A DNA stretch of 64,000 nt from Mesorhizobium_B sp035998495 (lineage in GTDB: Bacteria; Pseudomonadota; Alphaproteobacteria; Rhizobiales; Rhizobiaceae), in contig DASYHP010000013.1 in NCBI GenBank assembly GCA_035998495.1, forward strand, positions 62,001 to 126,000, read 5' to 3'. The translations under genes and the position numbers were made by a program. The notes under the pieces are model-generated. The model ran no database searches and was not told where the DNA came from. It worked only from the letters and a program-made list of their open reading frames with translations. Position 1 is the first letter of the stretch; each line of letters begins with the position of its first letter. Below are positions 8,061 through 17,536 of this stretch, piece by piece.

Positions 8061-8849
8061 ATGCTTGATCCATCGCGGCCGGACCCGCTCCGGTCCGGCC
8101 TTCTGGACGGCAGCAAAGGCGTTTCTCACGGCTTCTTCACGCGCCGCGGCGGCGTGTCCGACGGCATCTATGCGAGCCTCAACATCGGCACGGGCTCGCA
8201 TGACGACGGGGCGCGCGTGGCCGAGAACCGCGCCCGCGTGGCCGCCTGGATGGGCGTTGCGCCCACGCATCTCCTGTCGGTCTGGCAGGTCCATTCGCCC
8301 GACGTGGTCACGATGTCGGAGCCGTTCCCCGGCGAGCGGCCGAAGGCCGATGCGCTGGTGACGGACCGGCCGGGGTTGGCCATCGGCGCCTCCACGGCCG
8401 ATTGCGGCCCCGTGCTGTTCGCGGACGCGCAAGCCGGCGTGGTCGGGGCTGCCCATGCCGGCTGGAAGGGAGCCTTCTCGGGCGTTCTTGAGAACACGGT
8501 CGCCGCCATGGAGAAGCTGGGCGCGCGGCGCGACGACATCAAAGCCGTGCTCGGGCCGACCATCAGCCAGGCCAACTACGAGGTCGGCCCGGAGTTCAAG
8601 GCGCGCCTCGTCGAGGCCGACGGCGCCGATGGCCGCTTCTTCGCGCCGTCGGACAAGCCGGGCCACAGCCTGTTCGACCTCCCCGCCTTTATCCTCGCAC
8701 GGCTGGCGCGCGCCGGCGTCAGGGCCGAAGCGCTGCACCGCTGCACCTATGCCGAGGAGAACGAGTTCTTCTCCTATCGCCGCGCCACCCATCGGGGCGA
8801 GCCCGACTACGGCCGCATGATCGCGGCGATCGTGTTGGAGGAGCGCTGA
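8061..8849 (+). CDS. pgeF: Peptidoglycan editing factor PgeF (multicopper oxidase / laccase domain)
   Basis: A 262-residue YfiH/PgeF protein. In E. coli PgeF removes mis-incorporated serine from peptidoglycan precursors, and related proteins act on purine nucleosides. Family motifs: SHGFFTRRGGVSDGIYASLN (about 20-40), WQVHSPDVV, KADALVTDRPGLAIGASTADCGPVLF, and AAHAGWKGAFSGVLENTV, which includes the metal-binding His and Cys. The C-terminal CTYAEENEFFSYRRA is also conserved. GGGAGAAGAG precedes the ATG. The stop overlaps the next start as TGATG. Confidence 0.9.
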   Translation: MLDPSRPDPLRSGLLDGSKGVSHGFFTRRGGVSDGIYASLNIGTGSHDDGARVAENRARVAAWMGVAPTHLLSVWQVHSPDVVTMSEPFPGERPKADALVTDRPGLAIGASTADCGPVLFADAQAGVVGAAHAGWKGAFSGVLENTVAAMEKLGARRDDIKAVLGPTISQANYEVGPEFKARLVEADGADGRFFAPSDKPGHSLFDLPAFILARLARAGVRAEALHRCTYAEENEFFSYRRATHRGEPDYGRMIAAIVLEER

Positions 8850-10000
8850 TGGCCTTGCATTTCGAGAAGACCGAGTTCGACGCCCGCCGCGACCGCCTGC
8901 TCATCGACATGGCCGAGCTCAAGCTCGACGCCGTGCTCCTGTTCGCGCAGGAAAGCATGTACTGGCTGACGGGCTATGACACGTTCGGCTTCGTGTTCTT
9001 CCAGTGCTTGGTGCTCAAGGCCGATGGCACGGTGGTGCTGCTCACGCGCTCGGCCGACCTGCGCCAGGCGCGCCACACCTCCACGATCGACAACATCGTG
9101 GTCTGGACCGACCGCGAGAACGCCAACCCCGCGGTGGACCTGCGCAACCTGCTCAACGACCTCGACCTGTTGGGCGGCAGCATCGGCGTGGAATACGACA
9201 CGCATGGGCTGACCGCGAAGAACGGGAGGCTGCTCGACGACCAGCTCAAGACCTTCGGCAAGGTGGCCGACATCTCCGGTCTCGTCGGGCGGCTGCGGCT
9301 CTTCAAGAGCCCGGCCGAGATCGCCTATGCCACCCGCGCGGCCGAGCTTTCGGACGAGGCGCTCGACGCCGCGCTGCCGCTCGTCAAGGCCGGCGGTGAC
9401 GAGGCCGAGATCCTCGCGGCCATGCAAGGCGCGGTGTTCCGCGGCGGCGGCGATTATCCCGCCAACGGCTTCATCATCGGCTCGGGCGCCGACGCGCTGC
9501 TCTGCCGCACCAAGACCGGCCGCCGCAGGCTCGGCGATCGGGACCAGCTCACGCTGGAATGGTCGGGCGTCTTCCGGCACTACCACGCGCCCATGATGCG
9601 CACCCTGGTCGTGGGCGAGCCGACCCCGCGTCACGTCGAGCTGTTCGAGGCCTCCCGCGCCGCGCTGCTCGCCGTCGAGGAGGCCATGGTGCCGGGAAAG
9701 ACGTTCGGCGACGTGTTCGACGCCCACGCCCGCACATTGGAAGCGCATGGCCTCACCCGGCATCGGCTGAACGCCTGCGGCTACTCCGTCGGCGCGCGCT
9801 ACGCGCCCTCCTGGATGGAAGGCCAGATGTTCTTCAAGGACAATTCCGAGCCGATCGCGCCGGGCCAGACGCTGTTCGCGCACATGATCATCATGGATTC
9901 GGAAACCGAGACCGCCATGACGCTCGGCCGCACCTATCTGACGACTGACGGCGCGCCCAAGCCCTTGTCGCGGCACGGGCTCGACCTGATCGTGCGGTGA
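8849..10000 (+). CDS. M24 family creatinase/ectoine-hydrolase-like protein, metal ligands not conserved
   Basis: A 383-residue pita-bread fold protein with an N-terminal creatinase domain (about 10-140) and a C-terminal M24 domain (about 150-380). The ligands expected in metallo-members are replaced: the D-x-G and S-D-x-T-R-T region reads LEWSGVFRHYHAPMMRT, and the G-H-x-x-G motif reads GYSVGARYAPSW. That pattern is closer to creatinase and ectoine hydrolase (DoeA-like), which work without metal, than to Xaa-Pro peptidases. The substrate is therefore probably a small C-N compound, but this is inference. It overlaps pgeF by one base and the following lipoprotein gene by one base. Confidence 0.75.
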   Translation: MALHFEKTEFDARRDRLLIDMAELKLDAVLLFAQESMYWLTGYDTFGFVFFQCLVLKADGTVVLLTRSADLRQARHTSTIDNIVVWTDRENANPAVDLRNLLNDLDLLGGSIGVEYDTHGLTAKNGRLLDDQLKTFGKVADISGLVGRLRLFKSPAEIAYATRAAELSDEALDAALPLVKAGGDEAEILAAMQGAVFRGGGDYPANGFIIGSGADALLCRTKTGRRRLGDRDQLTLEWSGVFRHYHAPMMRTLVVGEPTPRHVELFEASRAALLAVEEAMVPGKTFGDVFDAHARTLEAHGLTRHRLNACGYSVGARYAPSWMEGQMFFKDNSEPIAPGQTLFAHMIIMDSETETAMTLGRTYLTTDGAPKPLSRHGLDLIVR

Positions 10001-10687
10001 TGGAACAGCGGCCCGCATCGCGTTCTATCCGGCCGCGGGCCGCCGTCCTTCTTCTTTCCGCTCTCGCTGCGGGCTGCGCCGGGGTCGGGCGAGCCGCCCC
10101 GTCCCTCGGCCGGGCTCCCCGAGGCCATGCCGCAGGACGCCTCGCTTTCGCTCGACGCGACGGGATCGCTGGAAGGCCCCACGCCGCCCGCCCTCGTGCC
10201 GCAAACCGCCGCCGTCGAATCCGAACCGGGCGGCGCATTCGTCGGCGAACCGGAGGAGCCGGCAGCGGTCGCGTCCATGCCGACGGCTCAGACGGCGACG
10301 GCGGCCGACCCCTCCATCGCCTCTGGCGCGACAACCGTGGCGCTTGCGCCTCTGGTCGGCCTGCCCGAGGGCGCGGCGCAAAACCTCGCCCAGGCGCTGG
10401 CCGCCCGCGCGCCGGCGCATGGCTTGCGGCTCGCCTTCCCTGGCGGGGGTTCGAGCGCGCTGGTCGTGAAGGGTTATCTCGCCGCCGTCGCGGCGGAGAA
10501 CGGCGGAGCCGCCGTCCATGTGTGGGACATCTATGATGCAGGCGGCCGCAGGCTCCACCGCGTGGAAGGCAGCCACGCAATGGGCGAAGGCGCGACATGG
10601 CGCGACCTCCCGCCGAGCGCCTGGGACAGGATCGCCGACCAGGCCTGGGGCGAGCTTGCGGCCTGGCTGAGAACGCAAAGGGGCTGA
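10000..10687 (+). CDS. Lipoprotein gene with an apparent one-base frameshift
   Basis: From the ATG at 10000 the reading frame gives a classic lipoprotein signal peptide (AAVLLLSALAAGC). A second frame, open from before 10084 to the stop at 10685-10687, encodes the body of a protein (186 residues from the ATG at 10127). The body starts Pro/Ala/Glu-rich and ends in a compact domain (LVVKGYLAAV, VHVWDIYDAGGRRLHRVEG, WDRIADQAW). Removing one G from the GGGG run at 10081-10084 joins the frames into one lipoprotein of about 228 residues. Either the gene is truly frameshifted or the run was miscounted in sequencing. The predicted product is an outer- or inner-membrane lipoprotein of unknown function. 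Confidence 0.65.
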
Positions 10688-10799
10688 AGCCGCGCCGGCA
10701 CGGCTTGGGCACGCCGCTCGGCCGTCCATGCTTTTCCTTGCAATAACCGCTTGGCTTGCCTAAAGCGCCGACGCCGACAGGCCTTCTCAGGTTCTCTTC

Positions 10800-11732
<933 letters not shown>

Positions 11733-11743
11733 GGCGACCTGCC

Positions 11744-12220
11744 ATGCCGAACGGTCCCAAGCGTTTCTGGCTGATCGCGGGTCCGAACGGAGTCGGCAAG
11801 ACGACTTACGCCTTCAAGAACGTTCCCGCCGTCAGCGGCTCCGCCCACTTCGTCAATCTGGACGAGATCGCGCGCGGTCTGTCCCCTCTCGACCCGAAAC
11901 TGGCTGAAGCGGCCGCGGCGCGGACGGCTCTCATCCGCGCGCGAGAGTTCATCGCCCGAGGCGACGTGTTCACGATGGAGACCACGCTGTCGGGCCAGGC
12001 GCATCTCGCCTTGATGCGCGAAGCGCGGGCGCATGGGTTGTCACCGGCGCTGCTTTATTTCTCCGCGCGCTCGCCCGACATCTGCCTGGAGCGCATTGCG
12101 CGCCGCGTGGCCGAAGGCGAGCGCGGCGCGTTGAGCCATTTCGATGAGGATTGCCTGAACGGCGCACATTCCGCCGTGGCTGAGTTCGTCCGCGCTCTGC
12201 CCATTCGGCTGCGCGCCTAA
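11744..12220 (+). CDS. Zeta-toxin-like P-loop kinase
   Basis: Small 158-residue P-loop protein. The N-terminus has a Walker A motif (IAGPNGVGKTTYA, about 10-22), followed by FVNLDEIARGLSP and MARGDVF/METTLSGQ-like segments typical of the zeta toxin / UDP-GlcNAc kinase-like family. Zeta toxins phosphorylate UDP-N-acetylglucosamine and are normally paired with an epsilon antitoxin; none is visible here. The C-terminus after GERG differs from the usual family end, so the gene may be shortened or diverged. It starts 12 bases after prs and overlaps the convergent chrA end by four bases. Confidence 0.7.
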   Translation: MPNGPKRFWLIAGPNGVGKTTYAFKNVPAVSGSAHFVNLDEIARGLSPLDPKLAEAAAARTALIRAREFIARGDVFTMETTLSGQAHLALMREARAHGLSPALLYFSARSPDICLERIARRVAEGERGALSHFDEDCLNGAHSAVAEFVRALPIRLRA

Positions 12221-13578
12221 AGCAAAAGCCTCAAGGCCATCCCGGCCAGCGCCGCCGCCCCCAGCACGGCGAACAGGTTGACGTGGAAGCGCAGGAGCGC
12301 CACGCCGGCGGCCATGGCGATGGCCGCGGCGGCGGGGTCGAAGCTCCCAAGCTCGGGCACGAGCCACGCGAACGGCCCCGCCGACGCCTGCCCGACTTCG
12401 GCGAACAGCACATGCAGGCCGAACCACAGCGCCAGGCTGGCGATCACGCCCACCACGGCCGCCGACACGCCGGCCAGCGCCGAGCGCAGCCACTGGACGT
12501 TGCGGACCCGCTCGATGAAGGGCGCGCCGGCGAAGATGAAGAGAAAGCACGGCGCGAAGGTGAACCACAGCGTCACCAGCGCGCCCGCGATCCCGCCGGT
12601 GAGCGGGTCGAAGCCCCCCTGACGCGCCGCGCCCAAGAAGCCCACGAACATGAGCACGAGGATCAACGGCCCCGGCGTGGTTTCGGCCAGGCCAAGGCCG
12701 GTGATCATCTCGCCCGCCCCGAGCCAGCCATAGGTGGCCACCGCCTCCTGCCCGACATAGGCGAGCACGGCATAGGCGCCGCCGAAGGTGACGACGGCCA
12801 TCTGCGAGAAGAAGATCGCCTGCCGGACGAGAACATGCTCCACGCCCAAGGCGAGCGCGAGCGGGACGAGCGGCAGAAACCAGATCGCCAGCCAAAGAAG
12901 GGTGGTGCCCGCGAAACCGGCGAAGCCGCTGCTCTTCTGCTCGGCGAGGCTCAAGGTCGGCCCGCCCGCCCCGCCTGCGTCCGGCGCTCCGCCCAGCCGC
13001 GCCGCCGTGCCCCAAAGCGCCGCCGCCGCGATGACCAGCGGAAAGGGCAAGGCCAGGAACGCGATGCCGGCAAAGGCTGCCGCAGCGATGGGATAGGCCA
13101 TGCTCCCTTTCAGCGCCCGCTTGGCGACCCGGATCAGCGCCTCCACCACCAGCGCCAGCACGGCCGCCTTGAGCCCGAACAACAGGCCCGCCACCAGCGG
13201 CACGTCGCCCAGGAAGAAATAGGCCGCCGAAAGCGCCATGAGCACCGCCGCGCCCGGCAGCACGAACAAGAGCCCGGCGGCCAGCCCGCCCTTCACGCCG
13301 TGCAGGAGCCAGCCGGCATAGGTTGCGAGCTGCATGGCCTCGGGCCCTGGCAGCAGCATGCAATAGTTGAGCGCGTGCAGGAAACGCGTCTCATCGAGCC
13401 AGCGTTTTTCCTCCACCAGCACCCGGTGCATGAGCGCGATCTGGCCCGCAGGCCCGCCGAAGGAGAGGAGCCCGATCCGACCGAAAGTGCGGAACGCCTC
13501 GCCGAAGGAGGGATGGACCGGAGCTGCACGACTTGGCGCATGGGCTGAGCCGATATCAGGAGTTGCGTTCTCGATCAT
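12217..13578 (-). CDS. chrA: Chromate transporter ChrA
   Basis: Chromate efflux protein of the CHR superfamily (453 residues, long-chain form with two homologous halves). The first half carries FRTFGRIGLLSFGGPAGQIALMH and NYCMLLPGPEAMQLATYAGW. The second half carries MAVVTFGGAYAVLAYV and GLAETTPGPLILV. About ten to twelve hydrophobic helices are present. I chose the ATG at 13578, which overlaps the chrB stop as ATGA; an upstream start inside chrB is unlikely. Together with chrB this is a chromate resistance operon. Confidence 0.92.
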   Translation of the reverse strand: MIENATPDIGSAHAPSRAAPVHPSFGEAFRTFGRIGLLSFGGPAGQIALMHRVLVEEKRWLDETRFLHALNYCMLLPGPEAMQLATYAGWLLHGVKGGLAAGLLFVLPGAAVLMALSAAYFFLGDVPLVAGLLFGLKAAVLALVVEALIRVAKRALKGSMAYPIAAAAFAGIAFLALPFPLVIAAAALWGTAARLGGAPDAGGAGGPTLSLAEQKSSGFAGFAGTTLLWLAIWFLPLVPLALALGVEHVLVRQAIFFSQMAVVTFGGAYAVLAYVGQEAVATYGWLGAGEMITGLGLAETTPGPLILVLMFVGFLGAARQGGFDPLTGGIAGALVTLWFTFAPCFLFIFAGAPFIERVRNVQWLRSALAGVSAAVVGVIASLALWFGLHVLFAEVGQASAGPFAWLVPELGSFDPAAAAIAMAAGVALLRFHVNLFAVLGAAALAGMALRLLL

Positions 13579-14393
13579 GCCGCCTTGCCTGCCGCTGGCC
13601 AGTTGTGCGTTTCGCCCGTGGCGTCCCGGCACCATCTGTAGAACGCGTCGTAAAGGAGCATGGCGGCGTCAAGCTGTTGCAGGTCGTCACGGAACATGCG
13701 CGAGAGGCCGAGCGAGGCGGCCAGGAGGCCGTGCGCCTCCGGCGCGAGATCAAGCCTCGCCGTGTCGGCGGCTCGAACGATCGTCGCAAGGCGGTCGAGC
13801 GCCTCCGACCTCGGTCCGAATTCCTCGATCATCGTGTCGAAGGTGCAGCGCTCGCCGCGATGGCTCCAGAAGACATTCTCGACATCGAAGGGCGTGGCTC
13901 CGAACCGTTCCGCCACCGCCAGCACCTCGCTCGGCTCTACGAAGAGGAACACGGCTTTGGGATCGACAAAGCGGCGGATCAGCCACGGGCAGGCGACGCG
14001 GTCGATCTTGGGACGGGCGCGCGTGACCCAGACCGTACGCTCCTGGCTGTCGCGATGCGGCAGATTGGCGGCGTCGATCAGAACGCCTCCGGCTTCACGC
14101 CATGCCTGGAAGCCGCCCTCCAGGAACTCGGCGACCGCCCCTTCGTGCCTGAGCCAAGCCGCGACACCTTGCGATAGCTTGAGGCCCTTTTGGCACACCA
14201 CGACGACAGCTCGGCCGGCGAAGTCGCCTGCCCACTGTGCGGCCGTCTGGAAATCGCGGCGCATGGAGGCGGGGAGCATGCGCGGATCGCCGGCGAAATC
14301 GCCTTCGATCCGCACGTCGATGATCGCGGGCGCGTCGGGAAGCCCGACCAGGCGGGAAAATTGCGGAACGGTGATGGCTGTCGTCGCCGGCAT
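13575..14393 (-). CDS. chrB: Chromate resistance protein ChrB with N-terminal rhodanese domain
   Basis: A 272-residue protein with two parts. The N-terminus (about 1-110) is a rhodanese-like domain (IIDVRIEGDF, with the active-site loop VVVCQKGLKLSQ containing Cys). The C-terminus (about 120-265) is the ChrB domain (WVTRARPKIDRVACPWLIRRFVDP, ENVFWSHRGERCTFDTMI). ChrB is a chromate-sensing regulator or accessory factor in other proteobacteria, and rhodanese-fused versions are known. It is the first gene of a two-gene operon with chrA. A perfect inverted repeat lies about 90 bases upstream. Confidence 0.88.
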   Translation of the reverse strand: MPATTAITVPQFSRLVGLPDAPAIIDVRIEGDFAGDPRMLPASMRRDFQTAAQWAGDFAGRAVVVVCQKGLKLSQGVAAWLRHEGAVAEFLEGGFQAWREAGGVLIDAANLPHRDSQERTVWVTRARPKIDRVACPWLIRRFVDPKAVFLFVEPSEVLAVAERFGATPFDVENVFWSHRGERCTFDTMIEEFGPRSEALDRLATIVRAADTARLDLAPEAHGLLAASLGLSRMFRDDLQQLDAAMLLYDAFYRWCRDATGETHNWPAAGKAA

Positions 14394-14482
14394 GGCGTCC
14401 GTCTCCCTGAGAATGAGGGCATGGGACGCGATCGTTCGGCTGACGCCTCACGGGGCCGTCGCGGAGAAGCCCCTTGCACGCA

Positions 14483-14513
14483 GATTGACGGTTCTTGCCC
14501 ATGCTTGTCAATC
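14483..14513. promoter_or_regulatory. Inverted repeat in the chrB / MFS divergent region (candidate operator or promoter)
   Basis: GATTGAC at 14483-14489 and GTCAATC at 14507-14513 form a perfect 7-bp inverted repeat with a 17-base spacer. Read on the minus strand toward chrB it contains a consensus-like -35 hexamer TTGACA; on the plus strand, toward the MFS gene, it reads TTGACG. The position between two divergent resistance genes suits an operator or overlapping promoters. No -10 element is clear. The assignment is inference from position and symmetry. Confidence 0.4.
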
Positions 14514-14672
14514 CGCGCTTGGGCCAGGGCCAACGGCTCCCCAGGCGACTCTCTTGCCACGCCTGCTGGAGGGTGCCGATTGGCCGATGGCTGGCTCAAG
14601 ATTTCACGCGCTTTGGTGTTTCGGAACCCTGCTGAACGTGTTTAGAGCAGTGCCGCCAACGGACCGCCTGCC

Positions 14673-15875
14673 ATGACCGACGCCGCCCTGCCCCAACGCG
14701 CCCCTCAGCTCGACACGGCCTATGCCGTGATCTTCGCGGTGAGCTTCTGCCACTTCCTCAACGACATCCTGCAGTCGCTGCTCGCCGCCCTTTACCCTAT
14801 GCTGAAGGAGGATTTCTCGCTCGACTTCTGGCAGATCGGCATGCTGACGCTGGCCTTCCAGGTCACGGCCTCGCTCCTGCAGCCGGTGGTGGGCCTGGTC
14901 ACGGACAAGCATTCCCTGCCCCGTTCGCTCCCCGTCGGGATGGGCGCTTCCCTTTGCGGGCTCGTGCTCCTGGCGTTCGCCGACACCTATCCGCTCCTGC
15001 TCGCAGGCGCGGCCATGATCGGGCTGGGCTCGGCCGTGTTCCACCCCGAGGCCTCTCGCGTGGCGCGCGCGGCGTCCGGCGGGCGCTTCGGCTTCGCGCA
15101 ATCGACGTTTCAGGTGGGCGGCAATTTCGGCCATGCCGCGGGGCCGCTGCTCGCCGCCTTCATCGTGGTGCCGCGCGGCCAGGCGAGCGTCGCCTGGTTC
15201 ACGCTCGCCGCCTTTCTGGGGATGGCGATCCTGTGGCAGGTCAGCTCCTGGTACGCCCGCGCGGCAAGCGCCGGCGCCAGGCGCGCCTTGCCCGCGAAAT
15301 TCCCCGCGCTGACCCGCGGCAGGATCGTGGCGGCGCTGGTGGTGCTCGCTTTGCTGACCTTCAGCAAGAACATCTACATGGCCGGCATCTCGTCCTATTA
15401 CACCTTCTACGTGATCGAGCGTTTCGGCGTGGACGTGCAGGACTCGCAGCTTCTTTTGTTCGTGTTCCTGGCGGCGTCCGCGGTGGGCGTCTTCATGGGC
15501 GGTCCGATCGGCGACCGCTGGGGTCCGAAGACCGTGATCTGGTTTTCGATCCTGGGCGTGCTGCCCTTCACGCTCGCGCTTCCCTATGCGGATTTCGGCT
15601 GGACGGTGGCGCTGACGGTGGCGATCGGGCTGGTGATGTCCTCGGCCTTTCCCGCCATTCTGGTGTTCGCGCAGGAGCTCGTGCCCGGCCGCGTGGGCCT
15701 GATCGCCGGCATCTTCTTCGGCTTCGCCTTCGGGATGGGCGGCATCGCCGCCGCCGCGCTCGGCGCGCTCGCCGACCGCACCGGCATCGAATATGTGTTC
15801 TGGCTGATCTCCTTCATGCCCGCATTGGGCTTGCTCGCGATCTTTCTGCCCACCGAAGGGCGCGCCGCCCGTTGA
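14673..15875 (+). CDS. fsr: MFS transporter, fosmidomycin resistance (Fsr) family
   Basis: Major facilitator of 400 residues with about twelve transmembrane helices. It resembles the fosmidomycin resistance protein family: SFCHFLNDILQSLLAALYPMLK at the N-terminus, FQVTASLLQPVVGLVTDK, GLGSAVFHPEASRVAR, GGNFGHAAGPLL and GPIGDRWGPK in the second half. The family exports fosmidomycin and other compounds in E. coli; the substrate here is unknown. It is divergent from the chromate operon and lies just before rplY. Confidence 0.85.
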   Translation: MTDAALPQRAPQLDTAYAVIFAVSFCHFLNDILQSLLAALYPMLKEDFSLDFWQIGMLTLAFQVTASLLQPVVGLVTDKHSLPRSLPVGMGASLCGLVLLAFADTYPLLLAGAAMIGLGSAVFHPEASRVARAASGGRFGFAQSTFQVGGNFGHAAGPLLAAFIVVPRGQASVAWFTLAAFLGMAILWQVSSWYARAASAGARRALPAKFPALTRGRIVAALVVLALLTFSKNIYMAGISSYYTFYVIERFGVDVQDSQLLLFVFLAASAVGVFMGGPIGDRWGPKTVIWFSILGVLPFTLALPYADFGWTVALTVAIGLVMSSAFPAILVFAQELVPGRVGLIAGIFFGFAFGMGGIAAAALGALADRTGIEYVFWLISFMPALGLLAIFLPTEGRAAR

Positions 15876-16049
15876 ACGAGCCTGAACTTGCGCCCTTGAG
15901 CCTCATCGGCTATAGGCGCGCCACCCGCGCAGACACCCTTGGAGGCAGCGCGGGGCGAAGCCGTCCGAACAGGGCGGCTTTCGACGTTTGCGGTGTGCGC
16001 ACGACGTGCGTTCCGGCAGACGCTCCAGCCAAAACTGAAAGGAAGTGCC

Positions 16050-16691
16050 ATGAGCCAAGAGAGCTACGAGCTCAAGGCCGAAGCGCGAGACCGGGTCGGT
16101 AAGGGGTCCGCCCGGGCCATTCGTCGCAACGGTCAAGTCCCCGCCGTGATCTATGGCGGCAAGGAAGCCCCGATCACCATCGCCCTCAGCTACAAGGACG
16201 TCTACTACAAGATCCACGGCGGCGGCTTCATGACGACGGTCGCCACGATCGACCTGGGTGGCCAGAAGATCCGCGTCCTGCCCAAGGACTATCAGCTCGA
16301 CCCGGTGAAGGACATGCCGCTGCATGTCGATTTCCTGCGCGTGACGAGCGGCTCCGTGGTGACGGTGGCGGTGCCCGTGCATTTCGAGAACGAGGAAAAG
16401 TCGCCCGGCTTGACGCGCGGCGGCGTGCTCAACGTGGTGCGCCACGAGGTGGAGCTGATCTGCCCCGCCGACGCGATCCCCGATGCGATCACCGTGGACC
16501 TGGCAGGCCGGGAGATCGGCGACTCCATCCACATCTCCGCCGTGACGCTGCCGGCCAACACCAAGCCGGCCATCGCCGACCGCGACTTCACGATCGCCAC
16601 CATCGCGGGCTCCTCGGCGCTCAAGCCCGAGCCGACGGACGAGCCGGTGGCGGAAGAGGAAAACGAAAGCGAAGAGGCCGGCGAGGCGTAA
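16050..16691 (+). CDS. rplY: 50S ribosomal protein L25/general stress protein Ctc
   Basis: Long form of L25 (213 residues), binding 5S rRNA in the large ribosomal subunit. The N-terminal L25 domain (about 1-95: VGKGSARAIRRNGQVPAVIYGG) is followed by the CTC/TL5 C-terminal beta domain (about 100-190: VPVHFENEEKSPGLTRGGVLN). An acidic tail rich in Glu closes it. The ATG at 16050 is preceded by AAAGGAAG. Gene order rplY - pth is conserved in the order. Confidence 0.93.
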   Translation: MSQESYELKAEARDRVGKGSARAIRRNGQVPAVIYGGKEAPITIALSYKDVYYKIHGGGFMTTVATIDLGGQKIRVLPKDYQLDPVKDMPLHVDFLRVTSGSVVTVAVPVHFENEEKSPGLTRGGVLNVVRHEVELICPADAIPDAITVDLAGREIGDSIHISAVTLPANTKPAIADRDFTIATIAGSSALKPEPTDEPVAEEENESEEAGEA

Positions 16692-16718
16692 TCCCTCGAC
16701 GATTGCACGGAGGGCCGC

Positions 16719-17429
16719 TTGCTCCTTTTCGTGGGCCTCGGCAATCCCGGCCGGCAATATGCCGGCCATCGCCACAATGTGGGCTTCATGGCGGCGGACG
16801 CGATTGCCCGCCGCCACGGCTTTTCGCCCTGGAGTAAGAAGTTCTCGGCCGAAGTCGCCGAGGGGCGGCTGGGCGGCGAAAAAGCGCTTCTCCTCAAGCC
16901 GCAGAAATTCATGAACCTCTCGGGCGAATCCGTGGGCGAGGCCCTGCGCTTCTTCAAGCTCGGTCCGGACGCGCTGACCGTGTTCTACGACGAATTGGAC
17001 CTCGCGCCCGGAAAGGTGCGGGTGAAGCGCGGCGGCGGATCGGGCGGCCACAACGGCATCCGTTCCCTTGACGCCCATTGCGGGCCGGACTACCGGCGCG
17101 TGCGAATCGGCATCGGCCACCCCGGCGTGAAGGTGCTCGTCACGCCGCACGTCTTGGGTGACTTCGCCAAGGCCGACCAGGCTTGGCTCGCGCCCCTGCT
17201 CGACGCCATCGCCGACTTTGCTCCACTTCTGGCCGAGGGCGACGAGGCCGGCTTCATGAACAAAATCTCGCTTGCCGCGTCGGGCGAGAAGGCAGGCGGC
17301 GGTGACGCCAAGCCGCAGCCCAAGGGCCAAAGCCATATCCGGCAGGCGCGACCCGCGCCCGTGCCGAAGGTGCCGGAAACCGGCCCGATGGCGGCCATGC
17401 TCAAGCGGCTGTTCGGCGACAAGGGTTGA
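16719..17429 (+). CDS. pth: Aminoacyl-tRNA hydrolase (peptidyl-tRNA hydrolase)
   Basis: Releases tRNA from stalled peptidyl-tRNA. The 236-residue protein shows LLFVGLGNPGRQYAGHRHNVGF with the catalytic His (about residue 20), LLKPQKFMNLSGESV, YDELDLAPGKVRVKRGGGSGGHNGIRS and RRVRIGIGHPG. The start is a TTG at 16719 with GGAGGG five bases upstream; no ATG fits the conserved N-terminus. The C-terminal extension after about residue 190 (Gly/Pro/Lys-rich) is common in alphaproteobacteria. In many relatives ychF follows directly; here it is replaced by a toxin-antitoxin module and an IS element. Confidence 0.95.
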   Translation: MLLFVGLGNPGRQYAGHRHNVGFMAADAIARRHGFSPWSKKFSAEVAEGRLGGEKALLLKPQKFMNLSGESVGEALRFFKLGPDALTVFYDELDLAPGKVRVKRGGGSGGHNGIRSLDAHCGPDYRRVRIGIGHPGVKVLVTPHVLGDFAKADQAWLAPLLDAIADFAPLLAEGDEAGFMNKISLAASGEKAGGGDAKPQPKGQSHIRQARPAPVPKVPETGPMAAMLKRLFGDKG

Positions 17430-17536
17430 GCGCCTGACTCGATTTCCGCCCCATATCCATTGTCGCGCATGGCGAGGACGCACCGTTGAGGGCCATTGCC
17501 GATAGGGCTACGTTATGCCCGCTACGGAGGCTCCCT

